In this document: positions 1 to 8,645 of the stretch, piece after piece
Layout: each line of letters begins with the position of its first letter
How positions within the stretch are numbered: the first letter of the stretch is position 1
Source: Salinivirga sp035268865
Lineage (GTDB): Bacteria > Bacteroidota > Bacteroidia > Bacteroidales > Salinivirgaceae
Assembly: GCF_035268865.1 (NCBI RefSeq)
Contig: NZ_DATFKB010000073.1
Span: 1 to 42,433 of the forward strand
DNA: 42,433 bases
Direction of reading: 5' to 3'
Made by a program: the position numbers and the translations under genes
The notes under the pieces: generated by a model
The model's database searches: none
What the model saw: the letters and a program-made list of their open reading frames with translations, nothing else
What the model was told of the DNA's origin: nothing

Positions 1-3000
1 GTCGCTGATGTTTAAACTCAGCTTGTCGGCATTTGCTGCGCGCTGAATTACGATTTGACCCTGTGCATTAAATATTTCAACCTTTTCAATGCTACTGTCT
101 GAAGCAATGTTCAAACGGTCACTGGTTGGGTTTGGATAAACGCTCAGGCTAATCGTGCTTTGTGGATTGTCAAAAATACCAACTGCGCTTAATGCTACGA
201 GCTGTCCGCCTGATGGCAATGCTACATACAAGCCAAAAGCTTCACCATCGCTGTTGTTTGCAGGGTTCAAGAAACCTGAAGCCAGTACAGTTATAGCAGC
301 ATCGTCTAAACCTAAAGTAGCAAGTGGTGCTTCGTAAGCAGCCACAGTTGATGTGCCGGTTTCGTCGCGTACTTCGAGTACATAATCTTCGGTTGCAAGT
401 TCAGCATATCCAAAGAAATCACCATACATTAAGTTGTCGATTAATTCACCGTTTACAACAGCGGTTTCATAAATATCAACGGTTGGTGCATCAGTACTTC
501 CGTGGAATACCAATACGTCAGTATTACCTGAAGTGGCTGCCATTTCGCGTGCCATTGGGAATACATAAAGGTTAAATGCTTCTGCCGGGTCGTAACCTGA
601 CTCACTTACAATACCGTTAGCCACGATGATATATTTTTCGTCAGCTGTAAGGTTATAAGTAAATGAAGCAATTGTATCATTTACACTAGTTGAAGTTGAG
701 GGAGCGATTCCAACAACTATATCTTGCTCAGCAGGAACTGTTAAGAATTCAGTAGCTGTGCGGAATGCAAAGTCATCACCAATTAATGCGCCATCAAGGT
801 ACACGTCTACATTTTCTGCAGCAGCATCAGCAGAGTTGTGAATGATCTGTACCTGGGCTTCCGGATCAGGCGTAACTGCTGGTAATTCTACCAGGGCACC
901 ACCTGAAGCCAGTGCAACGTAAAGACCAAAAGCTTCACCATCGCTGTTGTTTGATGGATTCAGGAAACCTGAAGCCAATACAGTAATAGCTGCATCATCT
1001 AAGCCTAAAGTGGCAAGTGGTGCTTCGTAAGCTGCAACAGTTGAAGTACCGGTTTCGTCGCGTACTTCTAATACATAGTCATCCGTAGCTAACTCAGCAT
1101 ATCCAAAGAAGTCACCATAAGCAAGGTTATCAATTAGTTCACCGTTTACAACAGCGGTTTCATAAATGTCCACTACAGGAGCGTCTGTACTACCGTGGAA
1201 AACGAGTACGTCAGTATTTCCTGAAGTAGCAGCCATATCACGAGCCATAGGGAATACATATAAATCAAAAGCTTCAGCAGGATCGTAACCTGAAGCACTT
1301 ACAATACCGTTTGCAACGATAATATATTTCTCGTCAGCTGCAAGCGTGTAATTGAAAGCAGCGATTGTGTCATCAACACTTGCTGATGTTGAAGGCGCAA
1401 TACCCACAACGATTTCTTCTTCAGCAGGTACCGTAAGGAATGATGTAGCTTCCCGGAACATAAAGTCATCTTTAATAAGGTCACCGTTCAGGTACACATC
1501 TACCATTTCAGCAGCAGCGTCAGCTGAGTTGTGAATAATTTGAACCTGGGCTTCCTGTACTAAGGGCAGTTCCACAAGTGGTCCACCTGCAGCAGTAGCA
1601 ACATACAACCCAAATGCTTCTCCATCGCTGTTATTGGCAGGGTTCAGGAAACCAGAAGCCAAAATAGTTATTTCAGTACTATCTAATCCTAAAGTTGCAA
1701 GTGGAGCCTCATAAGCTGCAATAATTGATGTGCCTGTTTCGTCACGCACTTCCAGTACATAATCTTCGGTAGGTAGATTAGAATAACTGGCTGATTCTGT
1801 ATAAGCCAGATCATTGAATAATTCTCCGTTTACCACGGCAGTCTCATAAATATCTACAGTAGGTGCATCGGTGCTACCGTGGAATACAAGTAAATTAGTG
1901 TTCTCTGCTAGAGGGGACTCCAGATCTGCAAATCGCAAGGAAATGTCAAAGGGTTGATTTGGTTCGTAGCCTGAATCACTTATAATACCGTGGGCAATAA
2001 GTTTATATTTGTAATCGTGCGCAAAAGCAAAATTAAAAGTTGCAATTGTATCATCTACGCTGGTCGAGGTAGAGGGCGCAATACCTAAGGCAACTACTTC
2101 TTCAGCAGGAACATCAAGAAACGGTGTAGCCTCGCGGAACATTAAGTCATCTTTGATTAATTCACCGTTCAGGTAGACATCTACCATTTCAACAGCAGCG
2201 TCAGCTGAGTTGTGAATTATTTGAACCTGAGTTTCCTGCACGAGCGGTAATTCCACAAGTGGTCCACCTGCAGCAGTCGCAGCATACAATCCAAAGGCTT
2301 CCCCATCACTGTTGTTTGCAGGGTTCAGAAAACCTGAAGCCAGTACAGTAATAGCTGCATCATCTAAACCTAATGAAGCCAGAGGTGCTTCGTAAGCTGC
2401 CACGGTTGATGTCCCGGTTTCGTCGCGTACTTCAAGTACATAGTCATCTGTGGCTAACTCAGCATATCCAAAGAAGTCACCATAAGCAAGGTTATCAATT
2501 AGTTCACCGTTTACAACAGCGGTTTCATAAATGTCCACTACAGGAGCGTCGGTACTACCGTGGAAAACGAGTACGTCGGTGTTACCAGTTGAGGCAGCAG
2601 CCTGGCGTGCCATTGGGTAAACATAAAGGTCAAATGCTTCAGCAGGATCGTAACCTGAAGCACTTACAATACCGTTAGCAACGATAATATACTTCTCGTC
2701 AGCTGTCAGCGTGTAATTGAAAGCAGCGATTGTATCATCAACACTTGCTGATGTTGAAGGCGCGATACCCACAACGATTTCTTCTTCAGCAGGTACAGTA
2801 AGGAATGATGTAGCTTCACGGAACATAAAGTCATCTTTGATAAGGTCACCGTTCAGGTACACATCTACCATTTCAGCAGCAGCGTCAGCTGAGTTGTGAA
2901 TAATTTGAACCTGAGCTTCCTGTACTAGAGGTAATTCCACAAGTGGGCCTCCTGCTGCAGTGGCTGCATATAATCCAAAAGCTTCACCATCGCTGTTGTT

Positions 3001-3663
3001 TGATGGATTCAGGAAACCTGAAGCCAATACAGTAATAGCTGCATCATCTAAACCTAATGTGGCAAGTGGTGCTTCGTAAGCAGCCACAGTTGATGTGCCG
3101 GTTTCATCGCGTACTTCGAGTACATAATCTTCGGTTGCCAATTCAGCATAACCGAAAAAATCGGTATAAGCCAGATCATTGATCAACTCACCGTTTACAA
3201 CATCGGTTTCATAAATATCAACGGTTGGCGCATCAGTACTCCCGTGGAATACAAGTACGTCGGTATTGCCAGCTGAGGCAGCTGCCTGACGGGCTGTTGG
3301 AAAAACAAAAAGGTCAAAAGGCTGAACAGGGTCGTAACCTGAAGCACTTATAATACCATTGGCCACAATGATGTAGCTTTCATTTGCTACCAGGTTATAA
3401 CTAAAAGCAGCTAACGTATCATCCACGCTTGCTGATGTTGAAGGAGCGATACCTACAACAATTTCCTGTTCTGCAGGTACCGATAGGAATGCCGTTGCTT
3501 CACGGAAATTGAAATTGTCTTTAATTAGCGTGCCGTCCAAATACACATCAACTGATGATGCTGCTGCATCAGCAGAGTTGTGAATGATCTGAACATCGGC
3601 GGTTTGTGCTTTTAGTCCAAGACCAAAAAGCGCAATCAATGTCGAAAGAAGAATTGTTTTCAT
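1..3663 (-). CDS. Secreted DUF4397-repeat protein with T9SS C-terminal sorting domain (3' end cut by window)
   Basis: The frame is open without a stop from an ATG at 3663 to the window edge, about 1,221 residues. It begins with a signal peptide (MKTILLSTLIALFGLGLKAQ). Five tandem units of 227-231 residues follow. Each unit has two related halves, one opening VQIIHNSADAA..VDVY and one opening TDVLVFHGSTDAP.VDIY, so there are about ten DUF4397-like domains. After the last unit comes LSVYPNPTSDRLNI, the start of a type IX secretion (Por) sorting domain, and the window then ends. DUF4397 domains are extracellular beta-domains without known enzymatic activity. By inference this is a surface-anchored or released structural or adhesive protein. 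The gene stands alone, with 436 bp of non-coding DNA upstream. Signal peptide, repeats and sorting tail are seen directly; the role is not known. Confidence 0.9.
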   Translation of the reverse strand, partial: MKTILLSTLIALFGLGLKAQTADVQIIHNSADAAASSVDVYLDGTLIKDNFNFREATAFLSVPAEQEIVVGIAPSTSASVDDTLAAFSYNLVANESYIIVANGIISASGYDPVQPFDLFVFPTARQAAASAGNTDVLVFHGSTDAPTVDIYETDVVNGELINDLAYTDFFGYAELATEDYVLEVRDETGTSTVAAYEAPLATLGLDDAAITVLASGFLNPSNNSDGEAFGLYAATAAGGPLVELPLVQEAQVQIIHNSADAAAEMVDVYLNGDLIKDDFMFREATSFLTVPAEEEIVVGIAPSTSASVDDTIAAFNYTLTADEKYIIVANGIVSASGYDPAEAFDLYVYPMARQAAASTGNTDVLVFHGSTDAPVVDIYETAVVNGELIDNLAYGDFFGYAELATDDYVLEVRDETGTSTVAAYEAPLASLGLDDAAITVLASGFLNPANNSDGEAFGLYAATAAGGPLVELPLVQETQVQIIHNSADAAVEMVDVYLNGELIKDDLMFREATPFLDVPAEEVVALGIAPSTSTSVDDTIATFNFAFAHDYKYKLIAHGIISDSGYEPNQPFDISLRFADLESPLAENTNLLVFHGSTDAPTVDIYETAVVNGELFNDLAYTESASYSNLPTEDYVLEVRDETGTSIIAAYEAPLATLGLDSTEITILASGFLNPANNSDGEAFGLYVATAAGGPLVELPLVQEAQVQIIHNSADAAAEMVDVYLNGDLIKDDFMFREATSFLTVPAEEEIVVGIAPSTSASVDDTIAAFNYTLAADEKYIIVANGIVSASGYDPAEAFDLYVFPMARDMAATSGNTDVLVFHGSTDAPVVDIYETAVVNGELIDNLAYGDFFGYAELATDDYVLEVRDETGTSTVAAYEAPLATLGLDDAAITVLASGFLNPSNNSDGEAFGLYVALASGGALVELPAVTPDPEAQVQIIHNSADAAAENVDVYLDGALIGDDFAFRTATEFLTVPAEQDIVVGIAPSTSTSVNDTIASFTYNLTADEKYIIVANGIVSESGYDPAEAFNLYVFPMAREMAATSGNTDVLVFHGSTDAPTVDIYETAVVNGELIDNLMYGDFFGYAELATEDYVLEVRDETGTSTVAAYEAPLATLGLDDAAITVLASGFLNPANNSDGEAFGLYVALPSGGQLVALSAVGIFDNPQSTISLSVYPNPTSDRLNIASDSSIEKVEIFNAQGQIVIQRAANADKLSLNISD
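172..3594 (-). repeat. Five tandem ~684-bp coding repeats (DUF4397 double-domain units)
   Basis: Unit boundaries, taken at the valine codon of VQIIHN, are 3594-2911, 2910-2227, 2226-1546, 1545-853 and 852 to about 172, giving lengths of 684, 684, 681, 693 and about 680 bp. Units 2 and 4 are nearly identical: a 183-bp stretch (2717-2899 against 1352-1534) differs at only about five positions. Unit 3, which lies between them, is clearly more diverged. This suggests duplication or gene conversion of alternate units. Confidence 0.88.
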
Positions 3664-4099
3664 AATTTTTCAAGTTTAAATTAGAATTTAAGATCCTAAC
3701 GTATTAATATAATAATTGTTTAATGTTTTATTTCAAAGATTAAACATCACAAAGTTTTGATAGATGATTTTTGTTAGACTTTTCCAGTTTTAGCAGGTGA
3801 TAGGGAAGGATTATGCTGCTTTATTTGTATACGAAACTTTAACTTATTGTTAACTAAATTGTTGTCGGTAGCTTTTCTTATTTATGTTAATCTTGTTTTT
3901 ACGAGTTATATTTTTCTATTATTCATCTTCTTAGTCTGTGTTTTAGGAAAATGATATAGACTCAAGCGAAAGTGTTTTGTTGATTTATAATATATAAGAA
4001 TTAAACATTATAATTGTTTTACAGGTTGGCGGTACTATGAAAACAAAAAAAGGCTGTCCCTTTTAATCCGGACAGCCTCTATGTATAAGTTGGTTTTTT
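3664..4099. other. 436-bp AT-rich intergenic region
   Basis: No convincing gene is present. It must hold the promoter of the leftward DUF4397-repeat gene, but no clean TTTG / TAnnTTTG pair was found; the nearest is an AATCTTTG on the minus strand near 3735. The right end (4051-4078) holds the terminator of the Fe-type superoxide dismutase gene. Confidence 0.6.
4044..4078 (-). terminator. Rho-independent terminator of Fe-SOD gene
   Basis: The arms AGGCTGTCC (4051-4059) and GGACAGCCT (4070-4078) form a perfect 9-bp stem with a 10-nt loop. On the minus strand it is followed by a run of U (A-run at 4044-4050). It lies 21 bp past the stop codon of the gene at 4100-4678. Confidence 0.85.
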
Positions 4100-4678
4100 T
4101 TAGCCCAATCTTTTTTCAATAACTTCCCAGTCCAATACAGCAAAGAAATTCTCAATGTATTTAGGTCTGGCATTTTGAGTATCAAGGTAATATGCATGCT
4201 CCCAAACATCCATCGTCATAAGTGGTTTATATCCATCGCGAATTGGATTTTCAGCATTTTGACCTTGCATAATATCCAGGTCACCATCTTTATTTTGAAT
4301 GAGCCATACCCATCCAGAGCCGAAAAGCGTAGTGCCTGCATTTGTGAAGTCTTCTATAAATTGCTCATAATTACCAAAAACTTTATCAATGGCTCCCAGA
4401 AGTTTTCCACCTGGTTTAGCTTTGGGGTTACCACTTAATGCTTCAAAATAGAAGGTATGGTTCCAGACCTGGGCTCCGTTATTGAATATGCCACCATCTG
4501 CATTTTTAATTATGGTTTCCAGATCTGCATTTTCAAACTCGGTTCCTTCAACCAGTTTGTTTAATTTGTCCACATAAGTTTTATGGTGCTTGCCATAATG
4601 GAATTCAATTGTTTTTGCACTGATATGTGGTTCTAAAGCGTCCTTTTCAAAAGGTAATTCTGGTAGTGTGAATTTCAT
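4100..4678 (-). CDS. sodB: Superoxide dismutase, Fe-type
   Basis: A 192-residue protein of the Fe/Mn superoxide dismutase family, which converts superoxide to oxygen and hydrogen peroxide in the cytoplasm. The metal ligands are H27, H74, D157 (in MDVWEHAYY) and H161. The second-sphere glutamine lies at Q70 in NNGAQVWNH, with alanine in GQNAENP, which is the Fe-type arrangement. There is no signal peptide. A purine-rich AAGGAAAG precedes the ATG. The gene follows a Mn-type paralogue on the same strand, but a terminator lies between them, so each is probably its own transcript. Family assignment is secure; metal preference is inferred from Q70. Confidence 0.95.
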   Translation of the reverse strand: MKFTLPELPFEKDALEPHISAKTIEFHYGKHHKTYVDKLNKLVEGTEFENADLETIIKNADGGIFNNGAQVWNHTFYFEALSGNPKAKPGGKLLGAIDKVFGNYEQFIEDFTNAGTTLFGSGWVWLIQNKDGDLDIMQGQNAENPIRDGYKPLMTMDVWEHAYYLDTQNARPKYIENFFAVLDWEVIEKRLG

Positions 4679-4728
4679 AGCTTTCCTTTTTTTTATTATT
4701 TATAATTCAACCGTCTACCGTGATATAC

Positions 4729-4759
4729 AAAAAAAGGTATCACCTTGTTTGGTGATACC
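4729..4759 (-). terminator. Rho-independent terminator of Mn-SOD gene
   Basis: The arms GGTATCACC (4736-4744) and GGTGATACC (4751-4759) form a 9-bp stem with a 6-nt loop. On the minus strand a U-run follows (A-run 4729-4735). It separates the two superoxide dismutase genes into different transcripts. Confidence 0.82.
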
Positions 4760-4863
4760 CTTAATTAAGATTCATTCCAGATAATGTTGTGAAGTGGGAA
4801 AGCTTTACAACGGTTGGTAAATGTGAAATGCTCGGGTCATTGGGTATAATATCCGGAATGAAC

Positions 4864-5463
4864 TTATGCTTTATATAACTCGTTGACTTTATCCCAGTTA
4901 ATTACGTTGAAAAATGCATCAATGTATTCTGGTCTTCTGTTCTGATATTTCAGATAATATGCGTGTTCCCACACGTCTAAACCTAGTATTGGTTGTCCTT
5001 TAAACTCTGCTATATCCATTAATGGATTATCCTGGTTTGGGGTGCTACCTATTTTGAGCTTGCCATTGTCTTTTACCAACCATGCCCAACCTGAACCAAA
5101 TCGTCCGGCTGCAGCCTGAGCAAACTCATCTTTAAAGGCATCAAACGAGCCAAATGTTTCTTTAATTGCTTTACCTATTTCGTCAGTAGGTTCGCCACCT
5201 CCGTTGGGGCTCATAATTTCCCAAAACAGGTTGTGATTATAATATCCACCACCATTATTTCTTACTCCTACAGAGTATTTTGAGACATTACTGAGTATGT
5301 CTTCAATATTATTGTTGTTTACACCTTCTTTCTCCAATGCGGCATTCAGTTTCTTGGTATAACCGCCATGGTGTTTATCATGGTGAATTTCCATGGTTTG
5401 GGCATCGATGTAAGGTTCCAGTGCATTAAAATCGTATGGTAAATTCGGTAATTTAAAACTCAT
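4864..5463 (-). CDS. sodA: Superoxide dismutase, Mn-type
   Basis: A 199-residue Fe/Mn superoxide dismutase when started at MSFKLPNLPY. A longer frame begins 26 codons upstream, but that extension is lysine- and asparagine-rich and absent from the family, so the inner ATG at 5463 was chosen. Metal ligands are H27, H77, D163 and H167. The second-sphere pair is G73 (NNGGGYYNH) and Q144 (TPNQDNPLM), the arrangement of Mn enzymes and the reverse of the neighbour at 4100-4678. Family and fold are certain; metal use is inferred and could be cambialistic. It diverges from the channel gene at 5595, with 131 bp between them. Confidence 0.93.
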   Translation of the reverse strand: MSFKLPNLPYDFNALEPYIDAQTMEIHHDKHHGGYTKKLNAALEKEGVNNNNIEDILSNVSKYSVGVRNNGGGYYNHNLFWEIMSPNGGGEPTDEIGKAIKETFGSFDAFKDEFAQAAAGRFGSGWAWLVKDNGKLKIGSTPNQDNPLMDIAEFKGQPILGLDVWEHAYYLKYQNRRPEYIDAFFNVINWDKVNELYKA

Positions 5464-5552
5464 AATACTATTTTTTTTTGATTTTATGTGGATAACGTCA
5501 TACTTAAAAAATTGTTTAGTATATTTATATATTAAGATCAATATATATTAAA

Positions 5553-5583
5553 TTGACTTGTATAATTTTTTCCTTTACCTTGA
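5553..5583 (+). promoter_or_regulatory. Weak candidate promoter for the channel gene
   Basis: TTG (5553-5555), a 20-nt spacer and TACCTTGA (5576-5583) resemble the Bacteroidota TTTG-N19-23-TAnnTTTG promoter, with mismatches in both parts. It lies so close to the ATG at 5595 that the leader would be very short. Confidence 0.25.
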
Positions 5584-5594
5584 ACATAAAAAAG

Positions 5595-7340
5595 ATGTTC
5601 AGGACTTTCGATCATTTCAATGTTAAAACTGTTGATAAGCCCTATATTTCTGCACTTGGGACGCAATACGAGCAAACAGCCATAATATCTTTTTATGATT
5701 CTGCCAATCATCTTTTATCTACACGGGATTTTGGTGTTGCCAATATTGATAAAATTTATAATGAAATAGAGCAAGAGCGCATTATTGTGCTGGACGAAGC
5801 TTACATCCAAAATTTTTCAATAACAGCCTGGCGACGTTTGAATTTAATAGACAAAAATGAATTTGTAGCAATAAAAAAGATTATTGCCAACGATGCTTTT
5901 TTTAATGTGTTTAATAATGTTGACTTTTCTTATATTGCTCTTGAAGCGTGCGAGACTAATTTTAATAATAGTGTTTTTTATGGTGGAGATCTATCCTTTT
6001 CGCACAGTGTGTTTTCCGATGTAGATGCTGATTTTTCATATATAACACATCGAAAAGGCGGGTTGGTATTTAATTCTGCCAAATTTACCGGGGGCGGGCT
6101 TAGCTTCAAAAACTCCATTTTTTGCCATGGAGAAAAGAATTTTCAATACGCAAAATTTGAGCATTCCTATCTGGATTTCACCAATTGCGAATTTAATGAT
6201 GGAGATATAAATATGGTTGATACCCGCTTTACCGGAGGCCTGAGCTTCAAGGTGGCGAGAATAGGAAAGGGCAATGTAAATTTTCAGTTTGCCCGTTTTA
6301 CAACCAAAGAAGTTTCATTCGATCGGGTTGTTTTCGGAGAGGGCAATATTGACTTTCGCACTACTGAGTTTGAAAATGTAAAAGCCAATTTTAACCGCAG
6401 TATAGCCGGAAATGGATCCTGGGACTTTTCTGGTTGTGAGGCAAATGATGGAAAACTGACTTTTAAAAAGGTTTTGTTTGGTAGTGGTACGGTTGATTTT
6501 AGTGAAGTAATATTTAATCGAACAGACCTGAACTTTTCCAGGGCTGAGACACAGGAAGCACTCATAAAACTTGAAAATGCCAGGCTGCACAATGTGGATT
6601 TCAGCTATTGTTTTTTTAACCGTTATTTAAACTTCAGGCTGCACAGCGCGCAGCGTATAGATTTTAAAAATGCAATTGTACGTGATATTCTCGATTTGAA
6701 TCTCCCTAAAGAGGGGCAGCCTGTTCCAATGTTGAACTTTACTGATATGAGTTTACCGGGCCTGCTCTATATCGACTGGAAGCGGAACCGGGTGGAACAG
6801 GCTATTTATAATCAAAATTCACTTACATCTGACTATGAGAAGGCTACACAATTTTTAATGCTTAAGGAAAATTTTAACACGAACGGTCAGTATGAGTCTG
6901 AGGACCTGGCGTATGTAGAATATCGCCGTTGCATTGCCCGATCAAGGTTAAGCAATAACGGCGGAGGGATAAATCAAAAAGTATTAAGAGGCTTTTTATA
7001 CGGACTCGACCGGGTTTTACTTGATTATACCGGGTTATACGGCACCAGCCCCACACGCGTATTTACTACCATGATAATGGTTTATGTGCTTTTTAGTTTG
7101 GGATATTTGGCCATTATTCTGGGTGGTTCAGGCGATATAGTTGTTAGTGTTGGGGCCCAATACGACTTGTCATTGTGGTCTAAAAGCTTTTATCATAGTG
7201 CAATTACAATGCTAACCATCGGTTATGGCGACCATTTCCCCGTAGGAATTGCCCGGGGCTTAAGTGCGGTGCAAGGTTTTATCGGAATGCTTTTGCTTAG
7301 CTATTTTACCGTGTCGTTGGTGCATAAAATATTGCGTTAA
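5595..7340 (+). CDS. Two-TM potassium-channel protein with large 12-residue-repeat beta-helix domain
   Basis: The ATG at 5595 was chosen because the upstream in-frame start at 5553 is a TTG inside AT-rich intergenic DNA. The protein has 581 residues. Residues ~108-380 form a repeat with the pattern [LIV]xFxx[AST]xFxxGx, mostly exactly 12 residues long and present about 17 times. This suggests a right-handed beta-helix related to pentapeptide-repeat proteins. A short helical linker with YESEDLAYVEYRR follows. The C-terminus is a two-TM ion-channel unit: a TM near 472-495, the selectivity filter TIGYGD at about 541-546, and a final TM (GFIGMLLLSYFTVSLVHKIL). The filter is the K+ channel signature. 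By inference the beta-helix is a cytoplasmic sensor or scaffold. Ligand and gating are unknown. Confidence 0.87.
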   Translation: MFRTFDHFNVKTVDKPYISALGTQYEQTAIISFYDSANHLLSTRDFGVANIDKIYNEIEQERIIVLDEAYIQNFSITAWRRLNLIDKNEFVAIKKIIANDAFFNVFNNVDFSYIALEACETNFNNSVFYGGDLSFSHSVFSDVDADFSYITHRKGGLVFNSAKFTGGGLSFKNSIFCHGEKNFQYAKFEHSYLDFTNCEFNDGDINMVDTRFTGGLSFKVARIGKGNVNFQFARFTTKEVSFDRVVFGEGNIDFRTTEFENVKANFNRSIAGNGSWDFSGCEANDGKLTFKKVLFGSGTVDFSEVIFNRTDLNFSRAETQEALIKLENARLHNVDFSYCFFNRYLNFRLHSAQRIDFKNAIVRDILDLNLPKEGQPVPMLNFTDMSLPGLLYIDWKRNRVEQAIYNQNSLTSDYEKATQFLMLKENFNTNGQYESEDLAYVEYRRCIARSRLSNNGGGINQKVLRGFLYGLDRVLLDYTGLYGTSPTRVFTTMIMVYVLFSLGYLAIILGGSGDIVVSVGAQYDLSLWSKSFYHSAITMLTIGYGDHFPVGIARGLSAVQGFIGMLLLSYFTVSLVHKILR

Positions 7341-7472
7341 ATTGCATATCATATTTGTCTTAAATAGAAACCCTCAGGCTGTTTTGATTTAAAATAATAC
7401 CAGTTTAAAGTATTTAAAATTTCCTGAATTTGATTAAATATCTTATCTTAAAGCCACCAATAATTTATATTG

Positions 7473-8222
7473 ATGCCTTATTTTACAGTAAAAAACATAC
7501 GGTTGTTTTATAATGAACGAGGTAAAGGTGTTCCCCTTATAATGTTACATGATAACGGCGGATCATCAAAAATGCTCAAAACTGAGATACGCTATTATAG
7601 TAAGCATTTCCGTGTTATTGCATTCGATTTACCCGGCCATGGCAGAAGCGACCGCATCCATGATTTTGACGGTGACTTTTGGCAATACAGTGCTTTTATT
7701 ATTAAAAAGGCACTGGTTGAGTTAGATATTACCGATACGAATATTATGGGAACAAGCGGAGGTGCAATTGTGGGGTTTCATCTGGCTTTAGACCAGGATA
7801 TAAATTGCCGTGCACTTATTGCTGACAGTTTTGAAGGACTGGCTTTACCACCTGAGCGTGCTAAACAAAAAATGGAGCAAAGATCACGTACAATAAAAAT
7901 AAATTTCTTTCGCATGTTTTTTCAATACCTCCATGGAAAGGACTGGCAAGAAGTATTAAGAAGTGATGCAAATAATCAATTACATTTTGCAGAACATAAA
8001 ACTGTGTGGTTCGATTCACTCGAGGAATTGAACTGCAAGGTTTTACTGACTGCACTTACAAATGATAATATGATTCCCCGCGCTGCCGAAAAGGTTAAGC
8101 TGGTACACGATTTATTGCCCAATAGCAGACTGCACCTATTCGACAAAGGCAAGCATCCGGCAATGCTGTCAAATAAAAAAAAGTATCGCAAATTGGTTTG
8201 TGATTTTTGCTGTAAACAATAA
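7473..8222 (+). CDS. Alpha/beta hydrolase
   Basis: A 249-residue cytoplasmic alpha/beta-hydrolase-fold protein. The first in-frame start is a TTG at 7470; the adjacent ATG at 7473 was preferred. The fold is shown by the HDNGGS oxyanion region, the FDLPGHGRSD strand-turn, the nucleophile elbow GTSGG (S95), an acid at D198 (TNDNMIP) and H228 (GKHPAML). The catalytic triad is therefore complete. The family includes esterases, lipases, haloperoxidases and hydrolases of diffusible signals; the substrate cannot be read from the sequence. It lies 132 bp after the channel gene. A GC-rich hairpin begins right after the stop codon. Confidence 0.88.
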   Translation: MPYFTVKNIRLFYNERGKGVPLIMLHDNGGSSKMLKTEIRYYSKHFRVIAFDLPGHGRSDRIHDFDGDFWQYSAFIIKKALVELDITDTNIMGTSGGAIVGFHLALDQDINCRALIADSFEGLALPPERAKQKMEQRSRTIKINFFRMFFQYLHGKDWQEVLRSDANNQLHFAEHKTVWFDSLEELNCKVLLTALTNDNMIPRAAEKVKLVHDLLPNSRLHLFDKGKHPAMLSNKKKYRKLVCDFCCKQ

Positions 8223-8240
8223 CCCGGCAAACTTGTCGGG
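8223..8240 (+). other. GC-rich hairpin directly after hydrolase stop
   Basis: CCCGGCA and TGTCGGG pair over 7 bp (one G-U) around a 4-nt loop. No U-run follows, so it may only slow transcription or protect the 3' end of the mRNA. It lies 3 nt before the first possible ATG (8244) of the next gene, which argues for the later start at 8292. Confidence 0.35.
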
Positions 8241-8291
8241 ATTATGACTCATGGAAAAATACAGAGTTTATTAATTGTTCTGCACTATTTT

Positions 8292-8603
8292 ATGCTGAAA
8301 ATACCATCGAAATACCGTAAGTATATAAGACCATTTCTGGGCATATTTATTCTATTACTTGGGCTTGTTTTTATGTTTGTTCCCTTTATTCCACTGGGCT
8401 ATATATTTTTGGCAGCAGCCCTTATTATCCTCTCGTATGAGCTGCCACCAATACGCAGATTACTCAATCGCCTTAAAAAAAACGGAAATGGAGATGAAAT
8501 CGAAAAGATTGAAGCTGAAGTAGATGAAGTTGAAGACGAAATAAGCAAGAAGATTGTGGAAAACGAATCAACCCGGTATCAGAAAAAAGGCCCGGAGCAA
8601 TAA
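8292..8603 (+). CDS. Small two-TM membrane protein, PGPGW-like, with acidic coiled-coil tail
   Basis: Started at 8292 the protein has 103 residues; an earlier ATG at 8244 would add 16 residues but sits on the edge of a hairpin. Residues ~13-31 and ~35-49 are hydrophobic and probably membrane-spanning. They are joined by a short VPFIPLG turn and followed by ELPPIRRLLNRLKK, a layout like the PGPGW family of putative transmembrane proteins, although the PGPGW sequence itself is absent. The C-terminal 35 residues are charged (EIEKIEAEVDEVEDEI) and likely helical. Function unknown. It may be co-transcribed with the hydrolase 69 bp upstream. Confidence 0.7.
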   Translation: MLKIPSKYRKYIRPFLGIFILLLGLVFMFVPFIPLGYIFLAAALIILSYELPPIRRLLNRLKKNGNGDEIEKIEAEVDEVEDEISKKIVENESTRYQKKGPEQ

Positions 8604-8645
8604 TGGCCACGGACCTTTAGTTATGAAAATGAACAAAGTGCACTC

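Noticed and set aside
1352..1534. 60-residue frame on the plus strand, exactly repeated as protein at 2717-2899
   Set aside because: Both lie antisense to units 4 and 2 of the DUF4397-repeat gene. The identity comes from the repeats, not from a real gene pair.
5463..5541. 26-codon N-terminal extension of the Mn-type superoxide dismutase as a targeting signal
   Set aside because: It is polar and lysine/asparagine-rich, with no signal-peptide layout, and it runs into the divergent promoter region.
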